The notes: a model not told the origin generated them from the sequence alone. Counted from the first letter of the stretch, positions 1 to 9,267 are shown. The stretch is DNA of 43,125 nucleotides from Bryobacterales bacterium (GCA_022824585.1 JAJDZN010000093.1:1-43125); one strand, 5' to 3'. Numbers and translations: made by a program.

Positions 1-177
1 CACAGCTTCTCGACGTTGTTGCAGGTGCTGGGCACGCGCTGTCGCCATCAATGCCGCCTACAGGGCGATGCCAACGGGCCCACCGTGGAGCGGCTGACGG
101 AACCGAGCGCTTTGCAGAAGCGTGCGTTTGAACTGGTCCGACCGTTCCCAGTGCAGGACAGCTCCAAATCCAGCTAA
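1..177 (+). CDS. C-terminal fragment of a probable IS4-superfamily (IS1634-like) transposase
   Basis: An open frame enters from the left edge in frame 1 and stops at TAA 175-177, giving 58 residues. The tail starts HSFSTLLQVLGTRCR, continues through PTVERLTEP and ends with LQKRAFELV. This pattern (a hydrophobic SF.TLL helix, Cys/Arg-rich strand, T.P...Q.RAFEL) resembles the extreme C-terminus of DDE transposases of the IS4/IS1634 type as I remember them. The catalytic residues would lie upstream, outside the window, so whether the gene is intact cannot be seen. It converges on the cytochrome gene, with 65 bp between the stops. The family call comes from pattern memory of a short tail only. 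Confidence 0.5.
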   Translation, partial: HSFSTLLQVLGTRCRHQCRLQGDANGPTVERLTEPSALQKRAFELVRPFPVQDSSKSS

Positions 178-211
178 GGCTATGCATTATAAGGACTTCC
201 CTTCGCTTCCG

Positions 212-227
212 GCCCGGAACTTCGGGC
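212..227. terminator. small GC-rich hairpin between convergent genes
   Basis: GCCCG (212-216) and CGGGC (223-227) form a 5-bp stem around GAACTT. It lies between the stop of the left-edge transposase fragment (177) and the stop of the cytochrome gene (243). No T-tract follows on either strand, so intrinsic termination is only a possibility. Confidence 0.25.
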
Positions 228-242
228 TAGGCGCGCCGGCCG

Positions 243-2408
243 TTACCAGTTCGCGAGCTCGCTTGCCAGCCAGGCGTTCGATTCCTCCGCGTGGCACGCG
301 AGGCAGGCGTTCGGGCTGTGCGAGCGGCCGAATTTCTCCGTCATAGCGGCATTGGGGATATCGTCGATGCGGTGCGTGCCCGCCATGAACATCATGCTGT
401 TCATGATCGCCGGCATGTGGCAGGCCGCGCAGCGGCTGGCTTCCGAACCCGCTGCGTGGCGGGTATGGGACTCGACGTTGGCAGCCAGCGTCTGGTGGCA
501 CTGCAGGCACATCTGGTCCTGGTCGGCGCGGAATTTCAGCGAGGTGGGGTTGGTCTCGCTGTCGGCGGGATGAGGGTCGTGGCAGTGGCCGCAGTGCGCC
601 TGGCCTTGGCGGAAGCATTGGGTGCGCATGAAGGCCTCCACGATGAACGTGGTTTCGCGAAATCGGCCGTCCTTGTAGAACGCGCTGCGCGAGTACTCCT
701 CGTAGGGGCGCTGCAAGCTCTCGTTCATGAACGCCACCTGCCGGCCCGAGTAGTTGAGCTCGCCGCGGGCGCCGGGCTCGATCACCCCAGACTGCATGTG
801 GCACTGCGCGCACGCCGCGACGTAGGTACGGTGGTCCAGATCCCGGAACCGCAGGGGCGGCTCGTTGGCAGCGGCCGAGACCTCGCGTCCCTGTTGCATC
901 GCGTCGACGTGCATTTGGGACGGGCCGTGGCACATCTCGCAGTTCACGCCGGTCTCCCGGAAGGTCATGCGCTCGGGAGCGATCACCGATCCCTCCGCCT
1001 GCACCTGGCTGGTGTGACACGCCGAGCAGTGGACTTGGTAGCTGGTCGCGACCTTCATCTGGTGGAAGTTCCGCACCTTGGAGCGTTCTGAGGATCCGTC
1101 GTCCAAGATCTCCCAGAAATTCACCCACTTGTCGTGCAGGCGGTTGTACTGGATCGGCACGACGTGAATGCGGCCGTTCGGAAGCCGAGTTGCGTACGCC
1201 TGCTGCCATTTCGAGCCGATCGTGTAGTCGACGCGGAAGCGCTTCTGGTGGGCGCCAGCGGGCAGTTCGATGTAGTGGCGGCCGTCCTCGATCAGCATGC
1301 GCCCGAGCAGCTCGCCACTGGCGTCGCGGAATTCGTTGTTTTCGGAAAAGTCCCCGATGACGTTCTCGGGAGCATACGTGCGGAACATCTTGGCCATTCC
1401 GGTGCCGGACCAGGCCTCCGCCACCTCTTGGTGGCACGCGGCGCAGGACTCGCTGCCCGCATATGTTCCGGACTCGTCTCGGATCTCGCCGGGCGTTTCT
1501 TGGTTCCAGCGCGGATCGATCCGCAACGGGCGGATGCCACCCCGAAACTCACCGAACGACTCGGTCGGAGGACTGTCGGATTGATGTATCTCTCGCAACT
1601 TGGCCAGCGCTCCGGACTGGGCCGGTCCCGGGGCTTGCGCAGCCTTCGCGAGGCTCGCAAGGGCGGCGTCCCGATTGCCGAGTTCGTCATCGACAATGCC
1701 CAGCAGCAGCAAGGCGATGCCGTCGGAGCGATTCAAGGCGATCGCGGAACGCAGCGAGCGTTGCGCGACAGAGAGTTGCTCGGCCCGGCGCCGCCCGCTC
1801 GAGCGCAAGCCCCGGGTCGCCGCCACGCGGCCGAGCACGTAATGCGCCGATCCCTGCAATTCCTGCCGGATGCGCGCCCACTCGGCCTTCGAGTAGATGG
1901 AAGGATGCTGGAAGCGGCGCAGGTGCTCCAAGGCGTCGGTCGCGCTGACTTCCGCCTCGTCGAGCAGCCCCCCGTGCACTTGGACGTTGGCCAGGGTGAC
2001 AAGCAGCGAGCCGTTCTCGGGCAGGATTTCGAGGGACCGCTTGCCGTGTTCCAGTCCGGCCTGCAGGTCGTCCAAGGCCACGCACGCCTTGGCCACCATT
2101 GCGTGCGCGAAGCTCGTCAGCCACGATTCCGGATACGTCCGCAAGAATTCCTCGGCCAGCTCTCGCTTGCGGCCCGGATCTTCGACTGCCTTCAATGCCA
2201 CGAACGCATCGCGCTCTTCGGCGTCTTCGATCTTGTCGATCATGGCCGGCTTGGCGGGATCTCCCGCGTACAGGACCAGGTCGAGATCTTGCCCGCAAGC
2301 GGGGAGTGCCGCGCCGCCGAGGAGCCACGACACGGCCGCCACCACAGCGAACCGATGCAGATACAGCGAGCGCCGTTTCGTCCCCGGCTTGGTAGATCGA
2401 TCCGTCAC
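243..2408 (-). CDS. TPR-containing octaheme cytochrome c (cytochrome c554/c-prime type), exported
   Basis: The 721-residue product has a basic N-terminus and a hydrophobic export signal (about 19-39). It ends LPACG at Cys38, a possible but non-ideal lipobox. TPR-like helices span about 90-270 and a multiheme domain about 310-721. Eight CXXCH heme-binding motifs are visible, at Cys322, 461, 490, 533, 606, 634, 660 and 702. Spacing and fold type match the cytochrome c554/c-prime group, so a periplasmic or surface electron-transfer role is expected; the redox partner is not evident. The start is GTG (2406-2408), embedded in a GTGA overlap with the stop of the upstream sulfatase, so the two are almost certainly co-transcribed and translationally coupled. 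Whether it is a reductase, an oxidase or a pure electron carrier cannot be told from sequence. Confidence 0.88.
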   Translation of the reverse strand: MTDRSTKPGTKRRSLYLHRFAVVAAVSWLLGGAALPACGQDLDLVLYAGDPAKPAMIDKIEDAEERDAFVALKAVEDPGRKRELAEEFLRTYPESWLTSFAHAMVAKACVALDDLQAGLEHGKRSLEILPENGSLLVTLANVQVHGGLLDEAEVSATDALEHLRRFQHPSIYSKAEWARIRQELQGSAHYVLGRVAATRGLRSSGRRRAEQLSVAQRSLRSAIALNRSDGIALLLLGIVDDELGNRDAALASLAKAAQAPGPAQSGALAKLREIHQSDSPPTESFGEFRGGIRPLRIDPRWNQETPGEIRDESGTYAGSESCAACHQEVAEAWSGTGMAKMFRTYAPENVIGDFSENNEFRDASGELLGRMLIEDGRHYIELPAGAHQKRFRVDYTIGSKWQQAYATRLPNGRIHVVPIQYNRLHDKWVNFWEILDDGSSERSKVRNFHQMKVATSYQVHCSACHTSQVQAEGSVIAPERMTFRETGVNCEMCHGPSQMHVDAMQQGREVSAAANEPPLRFRDLDHRTYVAACAQCHMQSGVIEPGARGELNYSGRQVAFMNESLQRPYEEYSRSAFYKDGRFRETTFIVEAFMRTQCFRQGQAHCGHCHDPHPADSETNPTSLKFRADQDQMCLQCHQTLAANVESHTRHAAGSEASRCAACHMPAIMNSMMFMAGTHRIDDIPNAAMTEKFGRSHSPNACLACHAEESNAWLASELANW

Positions 2409-3769
2409 TTGCTGTGCCGCGCCATCGGCGCGTCTACCTCCGCCAAGTAGTGGTCCAGCTGTGCCGCAAGTTCCCGCGCAATCTCCGGCTTGTCAGCGCT
2501 GCGGTCCTTGGTTTCGCCAATATCGGCGCTGAGGTCGTACAGGAACGTCTTGCCGGTCTCGTACAACCTGACGAGCTTCCAGTTGCCCGCGCGAATCGAC
2601 GACATTGGCGTCGTGCCCTTCTGCACTTGGTAGTGCGGGAAGTGCCAGACCAGGCTGTCGAAGCGGCGCGCGAGCGACCCGTTGCCTTCGTTTGACAGCA
2701 GGCTTTGCAGGCTGGCCCCCTCGATGCGTGGCGACAGTTCGGCTTGGACCTGCAGCATGTCGGCGATCGTAGGGAACAGGTCGGTGCCGGTCACCGTCGC
2801 CCGACTCACGCTGCCGGCCGCTACCCCCGGCCCTCTGACCAGTAGCGGCACGCGGATTCCCCCTTCCCAGGTGGATGCCTTCTGGCCGCGCAGTGGAGCG
2901 TTGCTGGATACCGTTGTCTGGCCCGCTTCGTGATACGAGCCGTTGTCGGAGGTGAAGATCACGTAGGTGTTGTCCGCAAGCTCGAGTCTGTCCAGCGCGT
3001 CAAGAATCCGCCCGACGCCGGTGTCTAGCTCGTGGGTCATCGCTGCGTGACCGGCATGGTCGTGCCGCTGGCCCTTGGGCTTGGCCTCGAATTCCGCGAC
3101 TGTCTCGTCGAAGGCGAAGATGCCCAGATGCACGGCGTAGTAGGACACCTGCAGGAAGAACGGCTCCTCGGTGCGGCTGCGGTGACTTAGGAAGTCCACG
3201 GCGCGGGTGGTGACGCTGACGGTGCGCTTGGGGTCCGGGGCGGGGGAGCCGCCTTCGCGATTGGACGTCGTGCCGCTGTGCTCGTCGTAGCCGTGCTGGC
3301 CCGGGCCGCCGCCTCCCAAGTGCCATTTGCCGAAGTGCGCGGTGATATAGCCCGGACGGTGCCGCTTGATGAGCTCGGCGATCGTGACCTCGGCGTGGGG
3401 TATGTGGTTGATGTGCTGCGGCGGGACCATCGGCAGGCCTTCGTAGAACGGCCCGCTGTTGCGGTTGATGATGTCGGTCATGCCGAGCTGGGTCGGTGTC
3501 TTGCCCGTTTGGATCGCCAGGCGCGTTGGAGAGCAGTTCGGGTGGGGCGCGTAAGCGTCCGTGAAGCGCATGCCTTCACTGGCGAGCCGTTCGAGCGCGG
3601 GCGTGCTGTGGTAGTCGGACTTTGAGTCCGGCCTGGCCGGGTCCATCAGCACCGATGTGCCCACCCAGCTCATGTCGTCAGCGAGGATCAGGACGATATT
3701 CGGCTGGGCGCGCACTTGCGGAGCCCACGCCAGGATGAAGATGGCCGGGATTACGAGGCGGAATGGCAT
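2405..3769 (-). CDS. secreted sulfatase (arylsulfatase A-like, type I formylglycine sulfatase)
   Basis: The 454-residue protein has a cleavable signal (about 1-21, ending VRAQ). It carries the alkaline-phosphatase-superfamily sulfatase core. Visible active-site elements are the metal-binding Asp31-Asp32 in LILADDMSW, the formylglycine-precursor Cys79 in CSPTR followed by TG, GKWH at 147-150, and SDNG with Asp275/Asn276. Such enzymes hydrolyse sulfate esters, typically of polysaccharides or glycosaminoglycans, in the periplasm; the substrate cannot be predicted here. Cys79 needs a formylglycine-generating enzyme or anaerobic maturase encoded elsewhere. The start is ATG at 3767-3769. The gene leads a two-gene unit with the octaheme cytochrome (4-bp overlap), which is an unusual partner for a sulfatase. 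Confidence 0.93.
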   Translation of the reverse strand: MPFRLVIPAIFILAWAPQVRAQPNIVLILADDMSWVGTSVLMDPARPDSKSDYHSTPALERLASEGMRFTDAYAPHPNCSPTRLAIQTGKTPTQLGMTDIINRNSGPFYEGLPMVPPQHINHIPHAEVTIAELIKRHRPGYITAHFGKWHLGGGGPGQHGYDEHSGTTSNREGGSPAPDPKRTVSVTTRAVDFLSHRSRTEEPFFLQVSYYAVHLGIFAFDETVAEFEAKPKGQRHDHAGHAAMTHELDTGVGRILDALDRLELADNTYVIFTSDNGSYHEAGQTTVSSNAPLRGQKASTWEGGIRVPLLVRGPGVAAGSVSRATVTGTDLFPTIADMLQVQAELSPRIEGASLQSLLSNEGNGSLARRFDSLVWHFPHYQVQKGTTPMSSIRAGNWKLVRLYETGKTFLYDLSADIGETKDRSADKPEIARELAAQLDHYLAEVDAPMARHSK

Positions 3770-3930
3770 CGGCTACGATTCTGGCGCACGAGCGCGGTCC
3801 GTGGCAACGTCGATCCCGTCAGCGCTCGTCTTGGCCGGCCCCTGCCCAGCGCGGAACACGCCGCCGCAGGTCGGAGTTGGGACGGGGGCCTAACGCCAAA
3901 CGTTCCGATCAGGCGCTGATACGATGAGAC

Positions 3931-5253
3931 TTGCCTGCCGTGGCCCCGTACTTATCGTGCTTCTCCCCGACTTGCGGCAGGCGGTACGGGTTGAGCGAGA
4001 TCGTATATTCCTGCGGGGATTGCGGGAGCCTGCTGGAGGTCGTCAACTCATTTGAGGACGCGGATGCCCGGCAGCTGAAATCACTCTGGCAGCGGCGCAG
4101 GACCAGCCTTGACCCGGTGGACGTGAGCGGGGTCTGGCGTTTTCGGGAGATGCTGCCGTTCGTGACCGACCGGGCCCGGATCGTCACCCTGCCGGAAGGC
4201 AACACGCCGCTGTTCGACGCCCCGCGAGCCGCGGAGTACGGCGGGCTTGCAGGCTTGCAGTTCAAGCACCAGGGCTACAACCCGACCGCGTCCTTCAAGG
4301 ACAACGGCATGACCGCGGGGGTGACGCAGGCCGCGATCTTGGGCATGCGGCGCGTGGCCTGCGTCTCGACCGGCAACACTTCGGCCTCGCTCGCCGCCTA
4401 TGCGGCAGCCAGCGGCATGCAGGCGGTGATCTTCCTGCCCGCGGGCAACATCGCGTACGGCAAGCTGGCACAGGCATTGGAGTACGGCGCTCTCACCATC
4501 CAGGTGGAGGCCAACTTCGACCAGATTCTCGGCTTGGTCCGGGAGCTTGCGGCCGAGCTCGGCATCTATCTGCTCAATTCGGTGAACCCGTTCCGGATCG
4601 AGGGCCAGAAGTCGATCGTCATCGAGATGCTCGAGCAGCGCGGCTGGCGGGTGCCGGACTGGATCGTGCTGCCCGGCGGCAACTTGGGCAATATCAGCGC
4701 CCTGGGAAAGGGCTTGCGCGAGCTGTACGCCGCAGGCTTGATCGATGCCCTTCCGCACGTTGCGGTGGTGCAAGCCGCCGGCTCGGCCCCGTTCGAGCGA
4801 TTGTTTCGCGAAGGCGGCGTGCTCCGGGCCGTGCGCGAGCCCGAAACGCTGGCAACCGCGATTCGCATCGGCGACCCGGTCTCGTGGCGCAAGGCGGAAT
4901 CTGAAGTCAGGGCGCTTTCGGGCGTCGTGGAGTCTGTCTCGGAACAGGACATTGCCGACGCCAAGGCTGTGATCGGCCGCTGCGGGATTGGCTCCGAGCC
5001 GGCCTCGGCGGCAACTCTCGCCGGGACCCGAAAGCTGGTGCGAGCCGGCACCATCGAGCCGGACGCAGACGTGACAGCCATCCTGACCGGACACCTGCTG
5101 AAAGATCCAGACTACGTGTACCACTACCACTCGGGGCAGTTGAAGACTCCTTCGGGCGAGCCGATCCAGTCGACTCTTGGGAACGCGCCCGTGACGGTGC
5201 CGAACGATCGGGCAGAGATCAAGGAGCTGCTGCAGCGGTCGGGAGATCAGTGA
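3931..5253 (+). CDS. thrC: threonine synthase
   Basis: The product is 440 residues, a PLP-dependent fold-type II enzyme converting O-phosphohomoserine to threonine. A zinc-ribbon-like N-terminus (Cys10, Cys15, Cys28, Cys31) precedes the catalytic core. The PLP lysine is Lys123 in NPTASFKDNG, followed by the STGNTSASLAAYAA and LPGGNLGN phosphate/cofactor loops. Length and motif order fit class II-type threonine synthases. The start is TTG at 3931; the ATG at 3924 is out of frame, and GTG 3940 is an alternative in-frame start. A small dyad, ATCAG-GCG-CTGAT, lies just upstream (3908-3920). The gene stands alone: divergent from the sulfatase and convergent with ilvD. Confidence 0.93.
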   Translation: MPAVAPYLSCFSPTCGRRYGLSEIVYSCGDCGSLLEVVNSFEDADARQLKSLWQRRRTSLDPVDVSGVWRFREMLPFVTDRARIVTLPEGNTPLFDAPRAAEYGGLAGLQFKHQGYNPTASFKDNGMTAGVTQAAILGMRRVACVSTGNTSASLAAYAAASGMQAVIFLPAGNIAYGKLAQALEYGALTIQVEANFDQILGLVRELAAELGIYLLNSVNPFRIEGQKSIVIEMLEQRGWRVPDWIVLPGGNLGNISALGKGLRELYAAGLIDALPHVAVVQAAGSAPFERLFREGGVLRAVREPETLATAIRIGDPVSWRKAESEVRALSGVVESVSEQDIADAKAVIGRCGIGSEPASAATLAGTRKLVRAGTIEPDADVTAILTGHLLKDPDYVYHYHSGQLKTPSGEPIQSTLGNAPVTVPNDRAEIKELLQRSGDQ

Positions 5254-5282
5254 TTCGCCGGTCTTGTGATTGGGCCGCGGAG

Positions 5283-5299
5283 GCCGGTGCCGTCCCGGC
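5283..5299. terminator. hairpin between convergent thrC and ilvD
   Basis: GCCGG (5283-5287) and CCGGC (5295-5299) can pair around a 7-nt loop in the 51-bp gap between the two stops. It could serve both strands, but there is no T-rich tail, so the call is tentative. Confidence 0.25.
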
Positions 5300-5304
5300 G
5301 TCGC

Positions 5305-6984
5305 TTACAGCGGGTGCGTGACCGCCCCTTGGGACGATGACGAAACGAGCTTCGCATACTTGGCGAAGACGCCGGAAGCGTAGCGAACCGGCCGTGTTTC
5401 CAGCGCTGCGAGCCTAGCCGCCAGCTCCTCGTCGGACACTTCGACGTTCAAGCCGCGCTGTGCGCAGTCGATCACCACGATATCGCCGTCCCTGACCGCT
5501 GCGATCGGTCCGTTGCGGGCCGCTTCTGGCGCGACGTGGCCCACCATGAGCCCGCGGGTGGCCCCGCTGAATCTGCCATCGGTGAGCAGCGCCACAGTCT
5601 CGCCCAGCCCTGCGCCGACAATTGCGGCGGTCACGCCCAGCATCTCGCGCATCCCGGGTCCGCCGGCCGGACCCTCGTAGCGGATGACCAGCACGTCGCC
5701 ATCCTTGATGGACCCGCTCGTAACGGCCTCCATGGCCGACTCTTCGTTCTCGAACACCCTGGCCGGGCCGCGATGCGTGAGGTGATCGCTGCCCGCAACC
5801 TTCACGACTCCGCCCTCGGGCGCGAGATTGCCCTTCAGGATCACCAAGCCGCCGGTCGGCTTGATCGGATCGCCGACCGCCCGGATGACGTCCTGGCCCG
5901 GGGTCTCGGTCGCTGTCGCGCTGGCATCCGCGAGCGACTTGCCCGTGACCGTGGTCTGCGTTCCATCGGCGTAGCCGCCCTCGACGAGCCTCTGTGCAAT
6001 GAGCTGGATTCCGCCGGCCTTGTCTACGTCCGCGGCCACGTACCTGCCGCCGGGCTTGAGGTCTACCAGCAGGGGCGTTCGCTTGCTGATGGCGTCGAAA
6101 TCGTCGATGGTGAGGTCGACCTCGCAGTCCTTGGCCAGGGCTAGCAGGTGCAGCACGGCATTGGTAGAACCGCCAGTTGCGGCTACGCTGGCGATGGCGT
6201 TTTCGAACGCCTTGCGGTTCATGATGTCGCGCGGCCGGCGGTTTGCCTTGAGCGCTTCCATCAGGACAAGGCCCGCTTGGTAGCCCGAGTCATCCTTGCG
6301 CGGGTCGACGGCTGGAATGCTCGCGCTGCCCATGGGCGAGATGCCGATGATCTCCATGGCCGTGGCCATCGTGTTGGCCGTGTACTGCCCGCCGCATGCG
6401 CCGGCTCCGGGGCAGGCATGATCCTCGATGGCCAGCAGCTCTTCGTCGCTGATCTTGCCCGCCGCGTGCGCCCCGACCGCCTCGAACACGTCCTGGATGG
6501 TGATATCGACGCCGTTGACCTGGCCCGGCAGAATGGAGCCGCCGTAGAGGAGCACCGAAGGCACGTTGACGCGGGCGAGCCCCATCGCGCCGCCCGGGAT
6601 GGTCTTGTCGCAGGCCACCAGCGCGATGATGCCGTCGAACATGTAGCTGCGGCCCGCCAGTTCGATGGAGTCCGCGACAATCTCGCGGCTGACCAGCGAT
6701 CCCTTCATCCCCTCGGTGCCCATGGTGATGCCGTCGCTCACGGCGATGGTGTTGAACTCCATCGGCGTGCCCCCCGCGGCCCGGACGCCCTCCTTGACCT
6801 TCACGGCCAAGTCCCGCAGGTTGAAGTTGCATGGCATCGTCTCGATCCAGGTGTTGGCGATGCCGATGATCGGCTTGGCCAGATCTTCGTCGCCGAAGCC
6901 GATCGCCTTGAACATCGAGCGAGCCGGCGCCCGGTCCCGCCCGTCGGTGATGGTTGCGCTTGCGTGTTTGAGTGGATTCGACAT
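5305..6984 (-). CDS. ilvD: dihydroxy-acid dehydratase
   Basis: The 559-residue enzyme dehydrates 2,3-dihydroxy-acids to 2-keto acids in valine, isoleucine and pantothenate precursor synthesis. The family signature cysteines for the Fe-S cluster are all visible: Cys52 in ETMPCN, Cys125 in [10 protein letters not shown] and Cys197 in [16 protein letters not shown]. Length is normal for the shorter (about 560-residue) branch of the IlvD/Edd family, which favours ilvD over the longer edd. The start is ATG at 6982-6984. It faces thrC tail to tail and is divergent from the HAD phosphatase, 96 bp away. No other branched-chain gene is nearby. Confidence 0.96.
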   Translation of the reverse strand: MSNPLKHASATITDGRDRAPARSMFKAIGFGDEDLAKPIIGIANTWIETMPCNFNLRDLAVKVKEGVRAAGGTPMEFNTIAVSDGITMGTEGMKGSLVSREIVADSIELAGRSYMFDGIIALVACDKTIPGGAMGLARVNVPSVLLYGGSILPGQVNGVDITIQDVFEAVGAHAAGKISDEELLAIEDHACPGAGACGGQYTANTMATAMEIIGISPMGSASIPAVDPRKDDSGYQAGLVLMEALKANRRPRDIMNRKAFENAIASVAATGGSTNAVLHLLALAKDCEVDLTIDDFDAISKRTPLLVDLKPGGRYVAADVDKAGGIQLIAQRLVEGGYADGTQTTVTGKSLADASATATETPGQDVIRAVGDPIKPTGGLVILKGNLAPEGGVVKVAGSDHLTHRGPARVFENEESAMEAVTSGSIKDGDVLVIRYEGPAGGPGMREMLGVTAAIVGAGLGETVALLTDGRFSGATRGLMVGHVAPEAARNGPIAAVRDGDIVVIDCAQRGLNVEVSDEELAARLAALETRPVRYASGVFAKYAKLVSSSSQGAVTHPL

Positions 6985-7080
6985 GGATTGGCTCGTCGGA
7001 GTGAGAAACGATCAGTTTAGCAACGGCCCTGAAGCCGCTCGGCTCGTTGCGACTCCGGCCCCTGCGCTAGCCTGTAGCCG

Positions 7081-7860
7081 ATGATTCGCGGCGTGCTGTT
7101 CGATCTCGATGGCGTGCTCTACAACGGCGACGATCCTATTCCGGGCGCCGCCGCCGCCGTCGAGAAGGTGCGGCAAAGCGGCGTTGCCACGCTGTTCGTG
7201 ACCAACACTACGTCGCGACCGCGCGGCGACCTCGTCGCGAAGCTGGCCAAGTTCGACATCAGGGTCGCGCCCGCGGACATTCTCACGCCCCCGGTCGCCG
7301 CAGCCGCTTGGATGCGCAGCAGGGGGGGCGGGGCGGCAGCGCTGTTCGTTCCCGACGGCACTCGCGCCGAGTTCGACGGGTTGGAGGCGGCTGATGACGA
7401 TGCGGTGGGCTATGTGGTGATCGGAGACCTCGGCCCGGCTTGGGACTACCATCGGCTCAACAGGGCCTTCCGCCTGCTGCACGGCCGTCCCGAGCGCCGC
7501 TTGGTCGCGCTGGGGCTGACCCGCTTCTGGCAGTCGCCCGACGGGGCCAACTTGGACGTCGCTCCGTTCGTGGCCGCCTTGGAATGCGCGACCGGCTGCA
7601 CGGCCACCGTGATGGGCAAGCCCAGCAAGGAGTTCTTCTTGCAAGCGGCCGCGCGCCTGGGGCTCCCTCCGGAGGAGCTGTTGATGATCGGCGATGACCT
7701 CCGCGTGGACGTGCTGGGAGCCGGGCGCGCCGGCCTGCGCTCGGCCTTGGTGCGAACCGGGAAGTTCCGACCCAGCGACTTGGACGGCGACGAGCGCCCC
7801 GACTGGGTGCTCGACTCCGCCTGCGATCTACCGGCGCTGCTGGCGAACGGCGATCACTGA
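7081..7860 (+). CDS. HAD-superfamily (class IIA) phosphatase
   Basis: The 259-residue protein begins with the HAD motif I, FDLDGVLYNGD (nucleophile Asp8, acid Asp10). TNTTSRPRGDL follows as motif II (TNNxx type), then the capping domain. The C-terminal GKPSKEFF lysine motif and the MIGDDLRVDVLGAGRAGL motif IV complete the set. This is the NagD/LHPP-like IIA subgroup, which dephosphorylates small metabolites such as nucleotides, glycolate phosphate or phospho-amino acids; the natural substrate is not evident. Its last 33 bp overlap the end of the convergent methyltransferase gene, so there is no room for a separate terminator. Confidence 0.85.
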   Translation: MIRGVLFDLDGVLYNGDDPIPGAAAAVEKVRQSGVATLFVTNTTSRPRGDLVAKLAKFDIRVAPADILTPPVAAAAWMRSRGGGAAALFVPDGTRAEFDGLEAADDDAVGYVVIGDLGPAWDYHRLNRAFRLLHGRPERRLVALGLTRFWQSPDGANLDVAPFVAALECATGCTATVMGKPSKEFFLQAAARLGLPPEELLMIGDDLRVDVLGAGRAGLRSALVRTGKFRPSDLDGDERPDWVLDSACDLPALLANGDH

Positions 7861-8466
7861 CTTGGTCAACCCGAGAAAGCGTTCCCGCTCGATCACGGCA
7901 TCGGGGAAGAGCCGTTGCAGATCTCGCGCCGTGAGCAGGCGGATGCTCTCGACAAATCCCCGCGCCTCGGCGGGCGTGGGGCGCTGGAGCCTGCCCCACA
8001 GGGTGAAATTGCGCGCGAGCCGCGACTGCCACCGCTTGGGGAGGAAGTGGAACGCGGGCGTCAGGGTGTGAGCATCGACCGGGAACCAGCGGTTTGGCGT
8101 CTGGACGCTATATCCGCGGCCGACACGGGCCACCTCTCGCGCCATCGCGCTCCGGCTGCCCTCGTCGGGCAGGTGCTCGAGCACGGAGTTGCAATACACC
8201 ACATCGAACGCGCCGTCCTTGAACGGCAATTTGCGGCCGTCCGCTCGGACCCAGTCAAGATCCGCCTTTTCAAGATCGCGCCGCTCGAAGTTCGCCACGA
8301 TCACGCGAGGCCGGACTTTCAGCCAAGGCCAGTAGTATTCGGCCCCCCCGAGGTCGAGCACGCTGGTCTGCGGGTCCAGCCCGAAGCTTCGGGCAAAGCG
8401 GCGCAGCCGTCGGCTGCGGAAGAACCGCGCCAGCGGGCGGTGGATGTCCGCAAAGCTAGACGCCAT
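7828..8466 (-). CDS. class I SAM-dependent methyltransferase (type 11)
   Basis: The 212-residue protein has a Rossmann SAM-binding core: motif I VLDLGGAEYYW, an acidic second strand (NFERRDLE), the ADGRKLPFKDGAFDVVYCNSVLEHL region typical of Methyltransf_11, and a C-terminal half that probably binds the acceptor. The substrate is unknown. The degenerate GGAEYYW glycine loop resembles that of sugar or lipid O-methyltransferases, which is suggestive only. The ATG start (8464-8466) lies 39 bp after the SixA-like gene. infA, the phosphatase and this gene run in the same direction and could be co-transcribed. Confidence 0.8.
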   Translation of the reverse strand: MASSFADIHRPLARFFRSRRLRRFARSFGLDPQTSVLDLGGAEYYWPWLKVRPRVIVANFERRDLEKADLDWVRADGRKLPFKDGAFDVVYCNSVLEHLPDEGSRSAMAREVARVGRGYSVQTPNRWFPVDAHTLTPAFHFLPKRWQSRLARNFTLWGRLQRPTPAEARGFVESIRLLTARDLQRLFPDAVIERERFLGLTKSVIAVRQQRR

Positions 8467-8505
8467 GGAAGATTGGCCCGCCGGACGCGCTTGGCCGGGC
8501 CCAGG

Positions 8506-8991
8506 TCAGCGCCCCACCGAACCCGGAGTCAGCAGCCATGAGAGTTCGGCTCGCGGGTGCGGCCCGGCGCTGCCGATGTCGAGTGCTACGAGGCCGGACT
8601 TCTTCAACCACAACGCGTCCGCCCTCGCGCCGAGCAACCAAGCGACCAGCGCGCTCAATTGCGGATTGTGTCCCACGACCATCACATCGCCGCCAACGGC
8701 GTAGTCACGAATTGCGCTCCACAGGTCCTGCACGCTCACGAACGGGACCAGCGCGTTCGATGTGATGAGCTCGCGATCGAAGCCCAGTTCGGCCTTGGCG
8801 ATCTCGGCGGTTTGTGCAGCGCGGTCATACGGACTTGTCAGGATGTACTGCGGCCGCACCTTCACGCGCTTGGCGTGTGCGAGGACGCGCCGGCACCTGT
8901 TGCGGCCGGTCTCGGTGAGCTGGCGGGTGGAATCCGACAGGCCCGGCCGGGGCTCTTCCGCGATGGCGTGGCGCAGCACGTACAAGATCAT
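8506..8991 (-). CDS. sixA: SixA-like phosphohistidine phosphatase (histidine phosphatase superfamily)
   Basis: The 161-residue protein opens with the RHG-type motif, here VLRHAIAEE (Arg7, catalytic His8). It has the ILTSPYDRAAQTAEI segment and the second catalytic His in VVGHNPQLSALVAWLL. Size and the RHA variant are characteristic of SixA, which dephosphorylates phosphohistidine in HPt domains or the nitrogen phosphotransferase system. No histidine kinase or PTS gene is present in the window, so its partner is unknown. It sits 54 bp downstream of infA in the same orientation. Confidence 0.82.
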   Translation of the reverse strand: MILYVLRHAIAEEPRPGLSDSTRQLTETGRNRCRRVLAHAKRVKVRPQYILTSPYDRAAQTAEIAKAELGFDRELITSNALVPFVSVQDLWSAIRDYAVGGDVMVVGHNPQLSALVAWLLGARADALWLKKSGLVALDIGSAGPHPRAELSWLLTPGSVGR

Positions 8992-9045
8992 CGGCTACAG
9001 CCTAGCGCGGATCGATCCGGCAAGCGCACGCTGGCGCCCGCCTGC

Positions 9046-9267
9046 TTAACTGCGGTAGCGGTACACAATCCTGCCGCGGGTTAGGTCATAAGGCGACAGC
9101 TCGACGTTGACCCGGTCTCCGGTGAGGATGCGTATGCGGTGCTTGCGCAACTTGCCTGCGATCTGGGCGAGCACTTTGTGCTTGTCGTCGAGTTCGACGC
9201 TGAAGATGCCGCCGGGGTGACGCTCGATGATCGTGCCCGTGACCTCGATGCCCTCTTCCTTAGCCAT
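9046..9267 (-). CDS. infA: translation initiation factor IF-1
   Basis: The 73-residue protein is a single S1/OB-fold domain. It begins [15 protein letters not shown], contains [16 protein letters not shown], and ends with the diagnostic [16 protein letters not shown]-1 binds the ribosomal A site of the 30S subunit with IF-2 and IF-3. The gene is separated from ribosomal protein operons, as in many proteobacteria and other phyla. It is followed by sixA and a methyltransferase in the same direction. A terminator-like hairpin (9337-9354) isolates it from the amidohydrolase gene upstream. Confidence 0.97.
   Translation of the reverse strand: MAKEEGIEVTGTIIERHPGGIFSVELDDKHKVLAQIAGKLRKHRIRILTGDRVNVELSPYDLTRGRIVYRYRS

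Noticed and set aside
275..286. tRNA T-loop-like CGTTCGATTCC
   Set aside because: It lies within the cytochrome coding region and no cloverleaf can be built around it.
1134..2450. 438-residue plus-strand open frame
   Set aside because: It is the antisense of the octaheme cytochrome gene; the translation is Arg/Ala/Gly-rich with no domain, and the minus strand has eight heme motifs.
3908..3920. ATCAG-GCG-CTGAT dyad upstream of thrC
   Set aside because: Five base pairs with a 3-nt loop is too weak to call an operator or attenuator; mentioned only in the thrC entry.
6148..7020. 290-residue plus-strand open frame
   Set aside because: It is antisense to ilvD; no family resemblance.
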